This document shows, in pieces, positions 1-12,100 of a stretch of 64,000 nt of DNA (position 1 is the stretch's first letter; every line of letters begins with the position of its first letter). The DNA is from Cristatella mucedo (taxonomy: Eukaryota; Bryozoa; Phylactolaemata; Cristatellidae). The DNA lies in the NCBI GenBank assembly GCA_009760855.2, contig WPIO01000057.1, positions 747,001 to 811,000 of the forward strand. The letters run 5' to 3'. Made by a program: the position numbers and the translations under genes. The notes beneath the pieces were generated by a model. That model saw nothing but the letters and a program-made list of their open reading frames with translations. It was not told the origin of the DNA and did not search any database.

Positions 1-1432
1 GTGTACAACGACCTACTTAGGAATGCAGACATGGGTAGAGTGTCCCTGCTTGTTTTGCTTGATCTTTCGGCAGCTTTTGATACAATCGATCACAAAGTTC
101 TTCTAGAGCGCCTCTCATCTCGCCTGGGCATCACTGGCACTGCTCTGCAGTGGTTCAGGTCCTATCTCAGTGGGAGACTCCAGAGTGTTGACGTGAATGG
201 ACAAAGATCATCTGAAGTACCTCTGAAATATGGAGTACCTCAGGGCACCTTGCTAGGTCTGGTTCTTTTCATGGTTTATACTCTGCCTCTTGCTGATGTG
301 ATTGCCAAGCACAATATAGGCTTTCACTTCTATGCAGATGACACTCAGTTGTACCTTTGCTTTGATCCCTCCCAGCCTTCGAGCACCTCAAATTCTCTCA
401 ACTCACTAGCTGCACGCATTGATGACATCCGCACATGGATGGCAGCAAATTTTCTAAAACTTAACGATGATAAAACTGACTTACTAGTTATGAGCAAACC
501 CAGTGTGATCCAGAGATTGGAAAGGCTGGCTCTCAAAATTGGCTCTGCCAGCATATCTTCAGTTGAATCAGCTCGAAATCTAGGTGTCATATTCCAAAGC
601 GACCTCTCGCTAGACGACTATATCAGCTCCACAGTCAAATCCGCCTATTTTCAGCTTCATGACATTGCTAAAATTCGGGCTTGTTTAGATAAAGATACCA
701 CGTCCAAGTTGGTCCATGCATTCGTGACATCTCGTCTCAAATTCTGCAACTCACTGCTCACTGGCCTACCAGCATGTGCGATCAGGCGATTGCAGCTTGT
801 GCAAAACTCTGCAGCTAGGCTTGTCTGTCGTGAGCGTCGCAGTTGCCACATTACTCCACTTCTCGCCGACCTGCACTGGCTACCAGTCAAGCAACGGATT
901 GACTTCAAGGTTTTGTCCCTCACTTTTAGGTCCCTTCATTCTATGGCTCCAGCCTATCTGTCAGATATACTACCCCATCAGGCCAAGCATCGTACCACCC
1001 GCTTTTCGTAATCCAACAGTCTAGAAATACCTTATACAAACCTTAAATCCTTTGGAGACCGTGCATTTAGTTCATATGCTCCCAAAGCCTGGAACTCCCT
1101 CCCGACTTGCGCCAGAACATCCCCTGATCTGACCACATTTAAAAGGAACCTAAAAACACACCTATTTAGGACAGCATTTAGTGGGTGCCTGTGATTCGTC
1201 CTTGGTGTGCTTATGCTTGCTTACACTGTGCATGCTGCCACTAACCACATTTGCATGCTGACCCTGTGCATGTCACCCCTAACCATATTATTCATTTCGT
1301 CTGTTTTTCAAGCATGATTTTACTTACCATTCAATTGCATTTAACTTTACAGCAAATGTAAAGCGCCTAGAGAGAGATTAAGTTCTCTGAGGGCGCTTTA
1401 TCAAGTGAATTATTATTATTATTATTATTATT
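1..1432 (+). mobile_element. LINE A (L2/CR1-type), best-preserved reverse transcriptase copy
   Basis: The copy is open from the window edge to 1011 and encodes a reverse transcriptase. Motif A is LLDLSAAFDTIDH (near residue 20), motif B GVPQGTLLGLVLF (near 78), motif C FHFYADDTQLY (near 109), followed by the C-terminal region CRERRSCHITPLLADLHWLP. A TAA at 1009 breaks the frame. Without it the ORF runs on in the same frame (SNSLEIPY, APKAWNSLPT, FKRNLKTHLF) to a stop at about 1193. A 3' UTR with a GCGCCTAG to GGGCGC stem follows, and the copy ends in (ATT)n at 1412-1432. The catalytic YADD is intact, so this copy is fairly young. The endonuclease region lies outside the window. Clade assignment (L2/CR1) rests on motif style and the short-repeat tail. 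Confidence 0.9.
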
Positions 1433-1918
1433 AGAGAAAAGTTCTTACGCTGACCCACAAGGGCCGTCACGGCTTGGCACATTCATACCTAGCTGAACTG
1501 CTGCATCAGTTTCAGCCTGTTCGCGCCCTCAGGTCCTGTGTGGACAATAAATTAGCTGTCCCATTCCTCCGCTTAAAGACAGTTGGCGACAGAAGCTTTA
1601 GCTCTGCAGGTCCTAGACTGTGGAACTCGCTTCCACAATTCTTACGCAACGACATCTACTCTCCAACTGCCGACTATGGCAAATCCTTTTCAGCAGTCCT
1701 GAGCTGCTACTTCTATGCTACTCACTACCTCAACTGCTCTCCTAACTCTGCTATGCTTCCCACTTTCTCTTTGTTGCGTGAGACGAAGTCTGTTGGCTAC
1801 TGAATGCGTACCGAAAGCCGCTTAGGCTGTGAGTGCGCTATACAAAACTCTCCTGCATATCACCCACATAGTCTTCATGACTTTGTGGAGTTAGAGACGG
1901 AGATACCTTACATTACTT
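1433..1918 (+). mobile_element. LINE B 3' fragment
   Basis: This second LINE family abuts the LINE A tail. Its frame at 1474-1803 includes HSYLAELLHQFQPVRALRSC, LKTVGDRSFSSAGPRLWNSL and PQFLRND, the region after the reverse transcriptase domain in L2/CR1-type elements. The 3' end reads gtggagttagagacggagat followed by a TACAT-type tail. It lacks everything upstream. Confidence 0.8.
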
Positions 1919-3222
1919 AGGGACAGACGCCTCAATGTCAAAATGAAACCTTAACGTGCCTGCATCATCGTTGGCAGATACAGGAGCTTACGAGTCATTA
2001 ATATGACTATACGATTAGCTGTGCCCGCCAAGCACTTAGTCGGCCTTACATTTGCTGAATGGTAGGAGAAGGCATATTAGTTCCTCCTTAGTTTCGTCAC
2101 CAGTTACGAACATGCATATTAAGTGTGATCTTATTACCATTACGCTACGCTCAGGTTAGTTTTTGGTTGGCTGGGACGGAACGATTGTAATGCAACATGG
2201 TCACCGGCTAGGCCGCGTCTGACCTATAGGCGTGGCAGGATATGCCGTGACGACATGTAAGCAGGGTGATTGGAGACCTGACGTTGCCCAATTAAGTCGT
2301 GGTATTGAACGTACACAATCTCGCCAAGTTATGCATCTAGATGGATGTCGGCGTGTTCCGCCGATGTGGTCACGCACCCAAGTAAAGCAGGGTCGAAGGC
2401 CTGAGCGGGGCTGAAGATAGTCACGCGAGTTGTTATGGTTTGTATATTCCGCATTCCATTTATTGTAGCTTGTTATTCATAGCATCATCAGTGAGCTGGC
2501 ACCATCGGCGATCTGAGATGTGTCACCCTAGTGAATCCCCATTACTGCTGCCAATGACTTACATATGCTGTCTTGGCTGGTATTGTCGCCGCCTTCATGA
2601 GTGCTCCTCTCCCAGAATTCCCCCTTCTACGTCGGGAAGGCTGGCCTTGTGTTCGTAGACTGACAGATGGTGTGAACGAATCACTCAAACTTGGTGGTCA
2701 TCAGTCCTACTCTTACGTCGGCAGCCCTACTCAATGCTTGTTTTTGGAATGCTCCACGTATAATAAACCCGTAATAATACACGAGATGGTCATTGATGGC
2801 TAACTTTACTTGCTCGATTTGACCGAGACCTGGCTGAAATAGGCAGGCAATCCAAGTATAATCCACGCCACTTTGTCATACACCTAGATAGAAAACCGTA
2901 GGAGTCGCCGTTGCCACAATTCCTACCTAAATTACGGATCATTTGTAATCGCCTCGAAGCAGTCCTTCCAGGCTCTTGTGTATGTGCTTCCAACAACAAG
3001 CTGTCAATGGTGTCAGCAGTCTGTCGCCAACCAGGTCCTTCTTTATCGCAGATTTCCCTTATCTAATTTCGATCGTGCGTGCAAGAAATCAATCTTTCCG
3101 TAGTTTGGGTGATTTTGACATTCATTTTGACGACTAAACTGACGCCGTATGTGCTGAACTTGGATCGCTGTCTGACTTTTTCTCATCTGTGGTTCACATG
3201 AATGAACCATTCACAACAAGTA
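1919..3222. other. Unassigned non-repetitive stretch
   Basis: No domain, exon pair or recognisable repeat was seen. Open frames here (such as 2232-2414 and 2573-2803 on +) are short and show no family resemblance. Confidence 0.5.
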
Positions 3223-3369
3223 CTAGCTGATTAACCGTCTCTTTTTTAGCGACGGAATAGCTTTAACCGCTACCAAAATCGCTTTCAGTGGCGATAAAGA
3301 TCGCCCACCGCAGAATTCAAACCCACCACCCAGGGACCGAGGTCGTGAAAAGCAACCACCTTACCTAGT
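3223..3369 (-). mobile_element. SINE B copy
   Basis: Read on -, it has the tRNA-like head (CTAGGTAAGGTGGTTGC), the stem around accgaggtcg, a B-box-like segment, the GGGCGATC core and the 3' end AATCAGCTAG. It is arranged head-to-head with the next copy. Confidence 0.7.
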
Positions 3370-3467
3370 TTGGTATTTCGGCTCAATGGTCGCACAACTG
3401 ATCAAATATTCTCTCACAGGTGCTTGCTATCATCTCCTATTATTGCCGAATTCTACTGCTCAGATCA

Positions 3468-3632
3468 TAGCCGTGATGGCACACTAGGTAAGGCGGCTGC
3501 TTTCATGACCTCGGTCCCGAGGTCGTGGGTTCTATTCCTGTGGTGGGCGATCCTTTATCGCCACTGCAAGCGGTTGTGATAGCCGTCAATGCTCTTCTGT
3601 CGCTATACAAAAAGATGCTGTTTAAGCAGCTG
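3468..3632 (+). mobile_element. SINE B copy, near full length
   Basis: The head gatggcacactaggtaaggc (A-box region) is followed by gacctcggtcccgaggtc, a perfect stem, then the B box gggttctattcc, the body ggcgatcctttatcgcc and the tail gctgtttaagcagctg. Confidence 0.82.
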
Positions 3633-3729
3633 GAATTTTATTTTATTTTTTTATGCCAATTTCGTTCAATCTACAGTGTGTATCTCGAAATCCAATATTA
3701 CATGTGAATCGTGAAACCTCAAGAACCTT

Positions 3730-6056
3730 GACATCGATGCTGTCAGAGCAGAAACACTGTCTTTTCAGTTGGTGCTCTGGCACCGTTCCGACCTGCTATC
3801 ATCAGTAGACACTTTCTGACGTTCTTAACGAGTGTGCACCACTTAATAAGCTGAAAAAGTACCATCACCCAGACGGCCTATGTTTTACTTCATACATTAA
3901 ACTAGCTAAGCCCACTGAACCCAAACTTGAGAAAACATACATAAGATCTGGATTGATTGTCCATCTTCAGGCATACGAAGACTACAGTAGATCATACCTG
4001 TCAATCCTAGCAAAGGCCAAGTCAAACAAAACAAAAATATTGTTGAATCACAGATGCACAACCAAAAGAATGTATATATTTTTATCTATCATCAGCTATC
4101 ACCAATTAATGCTCTAGCTTCTTAGTCATCAAGATCTGGGAATAACCGGAGAGTCAATCCTTGATTGGCGTATCCTTCCTGGACTGCACCTTATTTACAT
4201 CACAACAGAAGACACGTCAATCGATTAGGTTGTCTACCTTGATGTCTAAATTCAAGAAGGCCACGAGTGACCTTAAGCTGACATTAATCATCCGGATAAA
4301 AAAGAATACTAGTCTTCTAGACCCTATTCCCACCGTCTTACTTACACGATGCATAGATCTGCTACTGCCGTGCATTACCAACGTAGTAAATATATCCATA
4401 GCATCAGGTCATGTCGCTGCTGCATATTTAAGGAAACTCTTTTTTTTTAGGCCACCAATTACGAATACATTTCTAGAATAAGATGACTTGAGCAACAACT
4501 GTCCAGTCTCATTTCTCTCGTTTATATCAATGACACCGGGACTAGATTTGGCAGACCAACTGAACTATCTTGAGACCTGAAACCTAGCAAATACGTTTCA
4601 GTCTGGGTTTAGCACTTATCACTCCACACAATCAGTATCGTTTAGAGTGTATAAAGACCTTCTCAGGAATGCAGACTTGATTAAAGTCTCCCTGTTTGTT
4701 CTGCTTCACATTTCGGCAGCATTAGAGACTTTTACTCCTCAAGCCTTTGATGGGCGTCTCGTATCTCACCTGGGTATCGCTGGCACTGCATTGCAATGGT
4801 TCAGGTCCTATCTTAGTGGGAGACTCTAGATAATTTACGTGAGATGACTTTATCATCCAAGGAACCCCTTAAGTGCAGGGGGAGCGTACCCAAAAAATAA
4901 ATTGTGCACCACAGGAATCGAACCCACGACCTTGGGACCGAGGTCATGAAAGCAACCGCCTTACCTAGTGTGCCATCACGGCTCACCAACAGCGTATTAC
5001 TCACGGTCCAGTTCTTTTTGAAGTTTATACTCTCGTTTATGGCGATGTGATTGCCAATCACAATCGAGGCTTTCATTTCAATGCAGATGACACTCAGTTG
5101 TACCTTTGATTCGATCCCTCCAAGCCCTCGAGATAGCCAACATCTGTACACAGCCACGCTCCACGCATCGCTGACACAAGCACATGGATTACATCAAACT
5201 TTCTTACAGTGAATAAAGACAAAACCAACGTACTACAATCGACTCAGCTTATAAGAATAGCGCTCGGGCCAGAGAATAGACATTCTACATGCTGAGTATT
5301 CCCATATGCGGAGTGAGACTAACTTTTCAAAAAAATCTGGGACCCAGAACTGCTATTCTCATAATCAAAGTATTCCCATATCCGATATTCTTATACGTAG
5401 AGTCGCCTTTAATATAGAACGACCAAGCATGATTCAGTAATCGGAAAATCTTTATTTTAAAAACCGGCGCCGCCATCATAATTTCCTGCTGAATATAAAC
5501 GTAATCTATGTGTCCTGTTCCTAAGTGACCTTTCATTATTTAACCCTTCAGCTCCACAGTCAAGTCTGCCTTCTTTCAACTACTTAAGATTGCTATAATT
5601 CGAGCATGCTTAGATATGGATACTACATCGAAACTGGTCCGTTGGTTAAAAGTTAAAAATAAATATTTCATCTCGTTTTCTGTAACTCACCGCTTGCTGG
5701 TCTACCTTCCCGTGCAATGAGGCCCTTGCAGTTGGTGGGAAACTCTACTGCTAGGCTTTACTTTCTGGTGCGTGACAGTTGCAACATCACACTCCTTTTT
5801 GCCTACCTGAATTTTCTCCGAGTCGAGCAGCACATCGACTTCAAGGTACTGTCGCTACTGAAGGTTCAAGGTTCTGTCACGACAATAGCTTGTAGGTCCC
5901 CTTATTCTCTGGCACCAGCAGACCACCTATCAGAACTACTCCCCCACCGAGTGATAATCGTTAAGCCCATTGCTCTGACTCGGAGCGTTTAGCTATATCT
6001 CCTACTAACCTCAAAACCGTCGGAGACTGTGCCTTCAGCTCCTAATATTCTGCTGT
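3730..6056 (+). mobile_element. LINE A, old degenerate copy with insertions
   Basis: Pieces in order match LINE A: the endonuclease-RT linker (3880-4060), LLDPIPTVLLTRCIDLLLPC (about 4311-4370), the RT start at 4647 (YKDLLRNADLIKVSLF), the YADD region near 5080 and the C-terminal part at 5700-6050. A SINE B (4898-4986) interrupts it, and 5235-5545 holds unrelated sequence. Many stops and indels make it an old copy. Confidence 0.75.
4898..4986 (-). mobile_element. SINE B, head only, inserted in LINE A
   Basis: On - it reads gagccgtgatggcacactag, then the stem-loop around gaccttggtcccaaggtc-like sequence and the B box gggttcgattcc, and stops just past the B box. It interrupts the LINE A relic, so it is younger than that copy. 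Confidence 0.75.
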
Positions 6057-7504
6057 GTTTATCTCTTATTACCTATGCTAGGTTTTTGGCCACGTGAGGA
6101 GAACTCGGTGGAGCAAACATTTGGTGAGCAGAACACAAGATATGATTGTTGTCTTTAATTAGTTACGTGATTTCCTGTTGTTAAAGATATGGTAATAATC
6201 AGGAATGCCATTAAAAATAGAATATTAAAATGCTAGCGCTTATAACATGACTTATAACAGACTTTGATAGCTTCTCGAAACTGAGTGTGCCTTTGCTGAC
6301 CTAGCAGACCATCTAAGTGCCTGATCCCATGAGCGACCGAGTCTAAAATTAACAGTATTAATACAATATTTACATAGCGGCATCATCAAACCAAATCTCT
6401 AACTAGGTGTTCCGTAAGCGCGACGACGTTTTGATAGACTCCGCGATGGTAAGCAGCAGAGAGGCGTTCGTACCGGCAAGCTCGAAAAGCCTTACCGCAG
6501 ATTAGTGAGCGCGTCCCGCGAAAAGGTCAGGGTTAATTTGTTCGGTAGGTTGGAGCTTCGGTTGTGTTTGCTATCGGAGACCGACGTGCCTTCTATCTAC
6601 GGTTGTCCTCAACGGGTTTAGTCTGCGGAGGCGTTACGGTCACGCTATGAGTTGTGAGCTGCCTGCGTGCCTGCCCAGTAGTGCGCGTACTGTGGCCGCC
6701 TTGAATTCCGCAATACGCACCGCACGTATTTTATAAAGAATAATTAAAATGAACACACGGTTTCCGCCAGGAGTCTTTCAAAGTTGAGCTTCAGGGGTCA
6801 ATTTTCGAAAAGCAAAGCGCGATCAATTTCTTCGGAATCTGCTCTACATCAGATCACGGACGAATTGCCAGGGTTCGTATTGTTTTCAACAGGTGATAGG
6901 ACAACGTGTGCAATACTAGCTAAAATGCTGTTGGGGGTCTGCGTCGTGCACCCCTCTTATGAAAATTTCATTCCAAAAATCGTATTAATGCCCGGCCAAT
7001 GGCGGCGGCCTCAGCTTCTAAGGCAATCCTGCAGGATGAGGAGACCGGAGCCCCGGGCGGGCGAGCGGACCGGTGACGTAATGGCCGCGGTCGTCTCCAC
7101 GAGGCGATGCTGCTGTTGTGATCACAACAATGCGTGGCCGTGGCCAGTCGTCCCGCGAGCAGTGTCGCCTCGAATCAATCGCACCGAATGCGAAAGTTAG
7201 CCCATTGTCCATTGTCCAAGGCTTCGCCGATAACCGGCCGTGTATCGACCGTCGTCGCTGGTCGGCCTCTGGAAACCGCGGCGGCGGCGAGCTGAGCGCG
7301 CGAAGCCGAGGAAGCACACAGAAGTCCAACAGCGAGGAGCGAATCGCAGATAGCGAGCGAGCGAGCGAGCGAGCGAGGTGGCGGGAGAGCACGCTCGCCC
7401 CCCGTGGGCCGTCCGCCCGGCACTGTTTCGGCACATGGCACCGCTCGAACTCCGACGACGACCACCGGCCTGATGCGAAATGCTTCCGCTCAAGGTGAGA
7501 GAAC

Positions 7505-7566
7505 GAGGGTATGGGAACGAGAAAGAGCAGGCGAAAGAGAGAGGGGGAGGGAGAGATAGAGACAGA

Positions 7567-7642
<76 letters not shown>

Positions 7643-7871
7643 AAGACAAAAACAGAGAGAGAGAGAAAGACAGACAGACAGAGAGACAGAGAGAGACAGG
7701 GAAAGAGAGAGGGAGAGAGAGTGATAGAGACAGAGAGAGGGAGGGAGGGATGGAGGGAGAGAGACAGGGAGAAACAGAGAGAGACAGAGACAGAAAGAGA
7801 CAGAGACTGAGGTAAAGACAGAAACAGAGAGAGAGAGAGAGAGAGACAGAAAGAGACAGAAAGACAGAGGC

Positions 7872-7926
<55 letters not shown>

Positions 7927-8030
7927 CAGAGGCAGCAAGAGGTAGGCAGAGAAGGATAGAGTCACAATCAGAGACAGAGAGATAGAGACAGTCAGACAGA
8001 GACAAGCAGGGAGAGAGTGTGAGAGATAGC
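7505..8030. repeat. Purine (GA)-rich tract, about 0.5 kb
   Basis: Nearly uninterrupted purine on + with units gaga, gaca, gata and ggga, including pure (GA)n at 7575-7600 and 7878-7924. Such polypurine mirror tracts can adopt triplex (H-DNA) structure. The 200-300 residue Ser-Leu frames on the - strand are products of the repeat, not genes. Confidence 0.95.
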
Positions 8031-8328
8031 GTGCAGGCGATTCGGCTGGCGCACCTGCGGGCTCTATTGGCCCTCTTCACAGCAGGACGATTTGCAGACG
8101 GCGCTCGGGGCGCATCGCGCACCAGTTCGCTCACCCGCGCGCCCTCTCGATGCAGTTGGACTGTTCCGCATACACGGCTGATGCCAGCTGATAACGTTGC
8201 ACTCGCTGGTTGATCGCTCTGGGCACGCTAAGCGTCGAAGCGCGAGCAGATTTAAAGTGCATCGTCAGCCTCTCGTGCATAATCTTCCCGCCCATTCTCA
8301 CAATAGGCTGGCGATAAGAGGGTGGCGG

Positions 8329-8329
8329 A

Positions 8330-8386
<57 letters not shown>

Positions 8387-8387
8387 A
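8329..8387. repeat. (CGG)n trinucleotide run, about 19 units
   Basis: Pure ggc/cgg repeat in a CpG-rich context. No coding assignment is supported. Confidence 0.97.
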
Positions 8388-8616
8388 GAGTGCAGAGCTC
8401 GAGAGCACGCTCAGCGAGTCGCGCGCATGCCGGCAGCGATGATGACCTTGCTTGAAAATTGAATCGCCCGACTCGAATTTTCGCCGAGACAACTGTCGTC
8501 GCGCCGCGTACTAACGCGACGCGACGAGGTGCCGCTCGAGATGCGCTACTTTCCTCTCTCCTCGGTCTCGCGGCGTTTAGACTCAGACGTCTTAGCGCTC
8601 GGTATTCTCCGCACCT

Positions 8617-8633
8617 CCCCCCCCCCCCCCCCC
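8617..8633. repeat. C17 homopolymer
   Basis: Seventeen consecutive C bases followed by gcccgcccgg. It is G-quadruplex capable on the - strand and prone to assembly error. Confidence 0.95.
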
Positions 8634-8761
8634 GCCCGCCCGGTGGCCGCTCGCTGCCGTTCTCGTTTCTCGCCCCTCGGACCTCAGCCCGGGGGTACGG
8701 CGCTCGCTCTTTCGGATCATGGGTTCGCGGATCGTCGCGCTCTTCGCGCGACTCTTTAGTG

Positions 8762-8842
8762 CAGTGCACTGCAAGCGGCGGTGACAGCCGTTAAGGTTCT
8801 TCTGCCGCTGCCTAAACGAGGCTGTTAAATCAGCCAACCTTT
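8762..8842 (+). mobile_element. SINE B 3' fragment
   Basis: Starts in the body (gcaagcggcggtgacagccg) and ends gaggctgttaaatcagcc. The head is absent. Confidence 0.65.
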
Positions 8843-9047
8843 GGCTCAACCATTCAGAGCTGGCTTTGGACGGGATATCGTCGGCTGCAGCCAGTTGCTG
8901 GCGTCTTTGCGACCCGGTATCGCCCCCGCAGCATCTGTGCGTTGAGCTTCCATGCTTAACAGACTGTGCCCCGCGACGCTTCGGAATATGGCGTCGTCGA
9001 TGAGGGTGAGCCATCTTGTGGGCGTGTCATCGCCGTCGCGTCTCGCT

Positions 9048-9576
9048 GAAGCCTGGTTTAGACGAAAGTCTTTCCTTCCTACCAACTCCGAGTGTCCGGT
9101 GTATACGTCACCAATACCGCGAAGAAGGCGGTCCAGACTTAGGGAAGACTCAGCAGCCAAACCCGGGTCTACTAATTCAGCCTAGACAAAGCAAGTGACC
9201 AATCAGAGACGCTACTCAGGCCGCGCTTACTGCGCCGCTTAGCGTGAAACGGCCGACGACTTGACTTGACTAGCGAAGTCGTCGACGCGTTTAAGGCGAA
9301 TCCCTGTTTACGGGATCCACTGAGTTTGTTGTTTTATAATCGCTTTTTCAGGCGGCGAGCGATAAAGCCCATAGCGGACAGGTTTCGTTCTACCGATAGT
9401 TGCTTTGAGAAGTCTAGCCGTTGATAAATGCCTATGCTATCCTATGGAGCCCAGTGGGCGGAGCGAGTAGGGAGCACAACTTAGACCTAGACTGCCGTCC
9501 AAACCTCCGACAATCGCAAGATTGCAGTGAGACTCCGAGTTGGTAGGAAGCAAGCCTCTCGTCTAAACCTGGCTTA
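9048..9576. mobile_element. Non-autonomous DNA element with about 50-bp inverted ends
   Basis: The left end gaagcctggtttagacgaaa matches the reverse complement of the right end (ttaagccaggtttagacgag). The match continues through cttcctaccaactc-gag on both sides with a few mismatches, and weaker complementarity runs further in (gcggtccagacttagg against ggcagtctaggtctaag). There is no transposase frame inside. Length (529 bp) and structure fit a MITE. The superfamily is unclear because target duplications cannot be defined, although a TTAA lies at the right edge. Confidence 0.55.
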
Positions 9577-9790
9577 AGTCGCGCGGGTTTCGCTCCGACG
9601 TACCCCGGCTTGCACCCGCATTCTGGACGCGCTCATTTTTGTCACAGCGTCAAATCGTGTGCCAATGGTAGGTGGCTCCACCGGGCGGCGCCGGGCCCCG
9701 CGGCTTCTCGTGTGAATCGGTCTCAGTGCGTCCGGATTCGCGGAAATTTCGGACAGCGTATCCGACACTGCATTGCAGCTGCTGTATCGA

Positions 9791-10082
9791 TATAATAATA
9801 ATAATAATAATAATGCACTTGATAAAGCGCCCTCAGAGAACTCAATCTCTCTCTAGGCGCTTTACATTTGTTGCAAAGTGAAATGCAATTGGAATGTGAG
9901 TTGAAAAGTGAAATATCATGCTTGATAAACAAACAACATGAATAACATGGTCAGGGGTGACATGCACAGGGTCAGCATGCAAATGTTGTTAGTGGCAGCA
10001 TGCACAGTGTCAGCACGCATAAGCACACGAAGGACAAATCACAGGGACCCACTAAATGCTGTCCTAAATAGGTGTGTTTTTG
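9791..10082 (-). mobile_element. LINE A 3' end, 5'-truncated
   Basis: Begins with the (AAT)n tail, then gcacttgataaagcgccctc, the agagaactcaatctct stem, and the 3' UTR with tgacatgcacagggtcagca. It stops near the end of the ORF. High similarity to the copy at 1-1432 suggests a young insertion. Confidence 0.85.
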
Positions 10083-10776
10083 AGTATCGAGGCGACTGGC
10101 GGCCACAGCCGGTCCCAAATGCGATGGATAAAATTAGGCAGAAACCACTGTCATACGCGTCCTTTTCTGCTTTCTGAGGACACGGTCCTAAGGCAGTTCG
10201 GTTAACGGGGGAGGGGGCGGGTCGGAGCAATCCTACATGTCGCAACTGGCCGAGTGAGTTCGTCGCCGCAGCTTGGCGACAAGCACCGCTTTCGACGCAC
10301 ATTTTGCCGTGTCATTTGTCGCCGTGTCATTTGTCGCCGCCAATAGTGCTCTGCAGCCGATACAACGGGGCTGAGCTGCTCCTTCGAATCCTGCGTCCAG
10401 CAGAATCTCCAGTGCATGCACCATATCAACCGTGCTGCCTGAGCGCAACTGCCGGATGAGTGTGCTTCCCTAAAATCAAAGTCGCCTGCCCGGAGTCTTT
10501 AAAAAATACAAGCTTATGTAACAGCCTCGTGTATATAGCGGCAGAAAAGCCTTCACAGCAATCATCACAGATTTCATTGGTCAATGCAGAGTCGACCACT
10601 GCGCGACCTGAGCCTCCGACCAGGGTCGTGAAGTGCGAGCGCTTTACCCCCGGGAAAAGACTCAGAAGTTCTCAGGAGCGGAGACTGTTATCTGAACCGA
10701 GCATATCCTTCAAATAAAATCCCAACGATCAAGTCACTTTTTTCTGCACGAGGAACCGCTTCGTATCAGTAGCATT

Positions 10777-10863
10777 TGACCTACGAGTCGTGACCTGCCG
10801 AGGGTTTAGGTCCGTGACCTACGTGTCAGGGTCCGTGACCTACGAGTCGTGACCTGCCGAGGG
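10777..10863. repeat. Short tandem duplication, about 28-bp unit
   Basis: The unit tgacctacgagtcgtgacct plus gccgaggg occurs at 10777-10804 and 10836-10863, with a partial related unit (gtgacctacgtgtcaggg) between them. Confidence 0.8.
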
Positions 10864-11240
10864 TGATTCCCGTAGAAAAGAGGACTTATCCGATTTCAGT
10901 TGCCTGGAAACTACTTAAGTCTAGAGGCTTTACAAAATACACGCACGTCTGAAGAACACGACGTTGGATCAGGTTACGTCGCAAAGACAAGACTTGGTGA
11001 TAACTGTAATTTGAATTCGTTCATTTCACCCCAAGGAAAACTAAATCTTTTTCTACGTTCAGTGCCCAGAGAGAGATTTAGCTCTCTAAAAATAGTGTGG
11101 AAATCTTGTAGTGTAATCAATATCATACTATATTATTTTAATAGTACTGATATTATATGTATATATATTTTATTTATAATATAAATATATTATATGTTAT
11201 ATACATATATATATATAATATATATTATGTATATTATATT

Positions 11241-11278
<38 letters not shown>

Positions 11279-11289
11279 GTGTCATGGTG

Positions 11290-11434
11290 TTATAATTTAG
11301 GCGCCACGTTCATGAGGTAACCGGGCGTGTAGTCCCAACGCTGACAGCAAGAGAACCCTTGAATGATGTTTAGGTACCAGCCACCTTCGCCGCAGGTTTT
11401 ATTCAAACGGTTTGGCTGTCTGGCTTTTCGTGAG
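11290..11434 (-). other. Possible 3'-terminal exon or gene relic, unidentified
   Basis: On the - strand an acceptor-like tgcctccag is followed by an open frame ending in TAA. It contains KTCGEGGWYLN, GFSCCQRWDYTPGYL and MNVAPKL. The Cys, Trp and Tyr-rich composition looks protein-like rather than random, but I do not recognise the family. It could be a last exon of a - strand gene or part of an old transposon ORF. Confidence 0.2.
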
Positions 11435-12100
11435 CTGGAGGCAAATATTGACAGCGGCAGCGCTCTACGCAAGCCTCGCAACTAGGAAGTGCGGTTCCGG
11501 TGTTCCGCAATAGTTTTGAGATCAGTTGACTCGTTGGTCATCCCTTCACAATCGTCCTGTGGGACTTGGGAAATTGGTAAACTTAACCTCCGCTGCGGCT
11601 TCTCGTTTGTTACTCGCATCTTCACTCGGATCGCGGTAGCTTCCTGGATCGTTCCCTAGGTCAGGAGTAAGAGTGAAAACCAAAATCGATACCGTCAATT
11701 GTTACTGGTCCAAAAGCCTCGTTTCTTTAGCGACCGTACCTTGACAGCTATCACCCATTTTGCAGCGGACAATAATTGATAGATCGTTGATGTTACGTTG
11801 CTTAATTATTGACGTCCTGAAGTCAACTAAGTGCACTTTCACGATGGGCGCGACCACTCCGAGAGGACCAATCTCTTCCATCAAATTCTTCCATACACTG
11901 ACGGCAGTGAACGCTGCTCGTTGAATGGATTTTCGTCTTTCTCGTCGCTTGATCGCAAACAGTTTGATTCTCCGTGAAATGTTCGGCGCTCCGCATTACA
12001 TGCACGCGATTGTATGCGATTGTCCTGTTCCAAAGTGACCGTTCACTGGGCCCCGCCCCCTAGCTGCACAGTACACAGCCGGCGTTTTTTACTTTCAGCT

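Larger units (their letters stand above)
6057..9047. promoter_or_regulatory. CpG-rich segment, possible CpG island or promoter region
   Basis: From about 6400 the sequence becomes G+C and CpG rich, densest at 6950-7500 and 8020-8760. It carries (GAGC)n at 7346-7378, the GA tract, a (CGG)n run and a 17-base C run. Such composition is typical of CpG islands at promoters in animals. No TATA box or initiator can be defended and no adjacent first exon was found. The long open frames here are composition artefacts (poly-SL, poly-P, poly-R). Confidence 0.25.
10083..12100. other. Mixed unassigned sequence with SINE B remnant and short tandem repeat
   Basis: 10512-10650 on - is a degraded SINE B. 10777-10863 holds two copies of tgacctacgagtcgtgacct-type units. 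11120-11275 is AT-rich microsatellite-like DNA. The rest shows nothing recognisable apart from the candidate exon at 11290-11434. Confidence 0.45.

Noticed and set aside
7018-8134. Long - strand open frames rich in Ser and Leu (up to 315 codons)
   Set aside because: They are readings of the GA/CT tract in all frames; no domain or codon bias beyond the repeat.
8131-8769. 212-codon - strand frame with poly-Pro
   Set aside because: The Pro run is the (CGG)n repeat; the remainder has CpG-rich random composition.
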